Source: Synanceia verrucosa
Taxonomy: Eukaryota > Chordata > Actinopteri > Perciformes > Synanceiidae
Length of the DNA: 64,000 bases
Direction of reading: 5' to 3'
Assembly (NCBI GenBank): GCA_029721515.1
Contig: CM056556.1
Location: 16,111,598-16,175,597, forward strand
Each line of letters starts with the position of its first letter. The stretch's first letter is position 1. A program made the translations under genes and the position numbers. Of this stretch, positions 61,963 to 64,000 are shown in pieces. The notes under the pieces were generated by a model that was not told the DNA's origin, made no database searches, and saw only the letters and a list, made by a program, of their open reading frames with translations.

Positions 61963-63970
61963 GTAGGCCGGTGTGTGTTTTATCACGTTAAAAGACACAA
62001 CTGTCGCATAAAAAGTCGTTACGAGAACTGACGTTAGCTCGCTAGCTCAAACAATATCTTGTTCCTGTTGTAGGCTGTTCACTGGTCGGTGACAGCTCCC
62101 TTGTTACGGGAATACAATCCTCTGCCAGGAGTGGCTGCGTCTACCTGCTATTAACAATTATCTAGCTTCTAATGCGAATCATAATTATCTGCGTTTAAGT
62201 GTCTTTGCTGTGTTTACAAAGCTACCGTTGTCACAGGGCTCCTCCCTCTGACATTGTGGTGTAGATGCAGACTCAATATTACTGTGGAAGATGCCACGAC
62301 CACAGCTCAACATGAATCACTCTGCTGCGATTTTTTTTTTATTGTTCAGTGTCATATGAAGTTATATTTTGGGACTAGATCCTGTCCTAGCGCCGAACTG
62401 GGCTTGATTCACACAATGTGAAAGGTGTTTCCATTATCGGACGTCACTGGAAATAGTCAATAGCTTGCAACATGGCATCAGAGGTAGTTGTCAAGAGTGA
62501 ATACCTCATTACAGTTTATCGGTTTGGAGTGCAGTATGGTGCTTGCACACAGATCACTAGGCCTCATGCATGAACGTCAGTGATGGTGAGGTGAAAAACA
62601 GGACAGTCTTTTGCTATCAGACTGTGATTTCTGCTGTCTGTTGCAGTTGTCCTTCCTCAAACAGGGTTGACTTCTCCAGCAACCCATGCTGGAGAGTCAA
62701 TTCTCTATTTCCCTGCTTCAAAATGTGGCTACCCTTAACAACACATAGGACTGTTGTCTTGCAACAATAAAATGTAAACACAGCCAAGGTTCACAGATAA
62801 TTTCCCTCTTTTTGTGTTAAGTGGCTCACAGTCGTTCTGTGGCAAAAGTCAACTGAAGAGTAAACACACTTTAGCTGATGGGTGTGTTCCTCCCTGCCAG
62901 CCCATATCTGCCTTTCTTTGCTGCACCTGTTTATGGAAACAAAACTACACCCAAACAGGATTTTCTCAGTTTGCATAGCCAGTCTGTAGTAAAATCATCA
63001 TGTCTTTTCATTACACGTTCGAGCTGTATTTCTATATGTGTACTGCACATACCCTCATTTCTTTCACTCTGTGTCCTATATCCTCTTTCTGCTTCCAGCA
63101 ATTTCTTTTGTGGCTTTTATGTTTAGTTTATTGTTTAGTTCAATAGTGTCCAAAAAGCTTACGAAAGGAAAATTTGATACTATGTCCAACACCACTTGAA
63201 TTGTCCTTATGGAAAAAAACACATATGAGATTTGTCATCACTTGTGGTTGAAGTTAAGCTAAATGCTTAAAGTCATTTAAGCATCGCATAATCTACAGTC
63301 AGTGCTGAAGAACAGCTATTTTCTTTTTTTGGTTCATCTTCTGAATATTTTTGGGATTATTTAGAGAATGTATCAATATTTTTTTCTATAAACTTTCCTA
63401 AAGTGGAGAAATGTGCATAATATCATAGATCCGAAGAAGGTAGTGTATTACAAAGTTTATCTGAAGGTAATATGAGGCTTCAGCAGCCTGTCTTCAAAAG
63501 TTAATATTTTAGTAAGAAATTGTTTTTGTGTTGTCCCTGTTTCAACTCAACCAGAAACGCTGTTCAGGGAAAACAAATCTGGAAGTTTGTACTAAACAGA
63601 ATTAATTCATTTAGAATATATAGCCACTGTGTTTCAAACCTCATATGAACTTGAGATAAACTCCAGAATGTATTTGGACACAGAATTAGATGTGATGTTA
63701 CTTACATTGGAATCACAGTAAGAGGAGATCTCTTAAATACCTGACTGTTATTTTAAGACAGACTTAAAAAAATGGTGAACCTATACTTTGGTAGCTAATG
63801 TAGCTATCGTCACATCTGTTCGCCCTGCTGTCATATTCATTAAAAGAGCGCATGAATGTTTTGCTCCACAGACTCGCTCCTTGCTCAGTGTGTTTGAGGA
63901 AGATGCTGGGACGCTCACAGACTACACCAACCAGCTGCTACAGTCGATGCAGCGTGTGTTCGGAGCCCAG
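61906..63970 (+). CDS. APPL2: APPL2, first two coding exons (gene continues right)
   Basis: APPL2 is an endosomal adaptor with BAR, PH and PTB domains. It binds Rab5-family GTPases and receptor tails and links signalling to early endosomes. Exons at 61906-61962 and 63872-63970 encode residues 1-52: MPAVHHKLLLEEALQDSPQ, then TRSLLSVFEEDAGTLTDYTN and QLLQSMQRVFGAQ, the start of the BAR domain's first helices. 'LLLEEALQDSPQ' and 'EDAGTLTDYTNQLLQ' match APPL2; as I recall, APPL1 instead has IEETLEDSPQ and EDATAISNYMNQL. Intron 1 is 1909 nt, phase 0. The other exons lie beyond the window. Confidence 0.95.
63872..63970 (+). CDS. APPL2: APPL2 coding exon 2
   Basis: 99 nt, 33 codons, between the acceptor 'ttgctccacag' and the donor GTACTA. 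It encodes residues 20-52 at the beginning of the BAR domain. Phase is 0 on both sides. Confidence 0.96.
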
Positions 63971-64000
63971 GTACTAAATAAAAAAAAAACACAAACAGAT

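Overview
This is a 64 kb piece of a vertebrate nuclear genome, most probably a teleost fish and perhaps a percomorph. It contains split genes with GT-AG introns, many (CA)n/(TG)n microsatellites, a tRNA-derived SINE of a type common in fish, a Tc1-like transposon, PIF/Harbinger and hAT elements, and a decayed CR1/L2/Rex-type LINE. There are no bacterial features, no rRNA or tRNA genes and no CRISPR array.

Only the right-hand 10 kb holds protein-coding genes that I can defend. OCC1 (C12orf75 homolog) lies on the minus strand at about 53.8-58.8 kb. Five small coding exons join in frame into a 62-residue protein that starts with a myristoylation/palmitoylation signal (MGCGNS). APPL2 starts on the plus strand at 61,906. 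Coding exons 1 and 2 (the start of the BAR domain) are present and the gene runs off the right edge. From memory, this head-to-head OCC1/APPL2 arrangement matches human chromosome 12. The roughly 3.1 kb between the two start codons holds a TATA box abutting a (CA)n tract on the OCC1 side, and a ZNF143/THAP11-like motif in the APPL2 leader.

The left 53 kb looks like intergenic DNA dominated by mobile-element relics. From left to right they are: a truncated SINE at the window start; a deleted Tc1-like element (3.0-3.6 kb); a decayed Harbinger copy (3.7-4.8 kb); a SINE with perfect 12-bp target duplications (4.9-5.3 kb); a TTAA-bounded MITE (11.3-11.5 kb) with relatives at 18.7 and 21.5 kb; a LINE reverse-transcriptase pseudogene (14.9-16.3 kb); a small minisatellite and LINE tail (18.7-19.0 kb); two inverted SINE copies (32.7 and 35.2 kb); an hAT element inserted exactly at the edge of a second, inverted Harbinger copy (44.5-46.2 kb); and a 200-bp self-complementary AT tract (47.5-47.7 kb). 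A pair of exon-like blocks at 26.8-27.3 kb is unexplained.

I found no new multi-gene system. The observations most worth checking are the five-exon reconstruction of OCC1, the microsatellite touching its TATA box, the dated nesting of hAT into Harbinger, and an open frame with a genomic poly(A) tract just downstream of OCC1. All assignments come from reading the sequence and from remembered family features. No database search was run.
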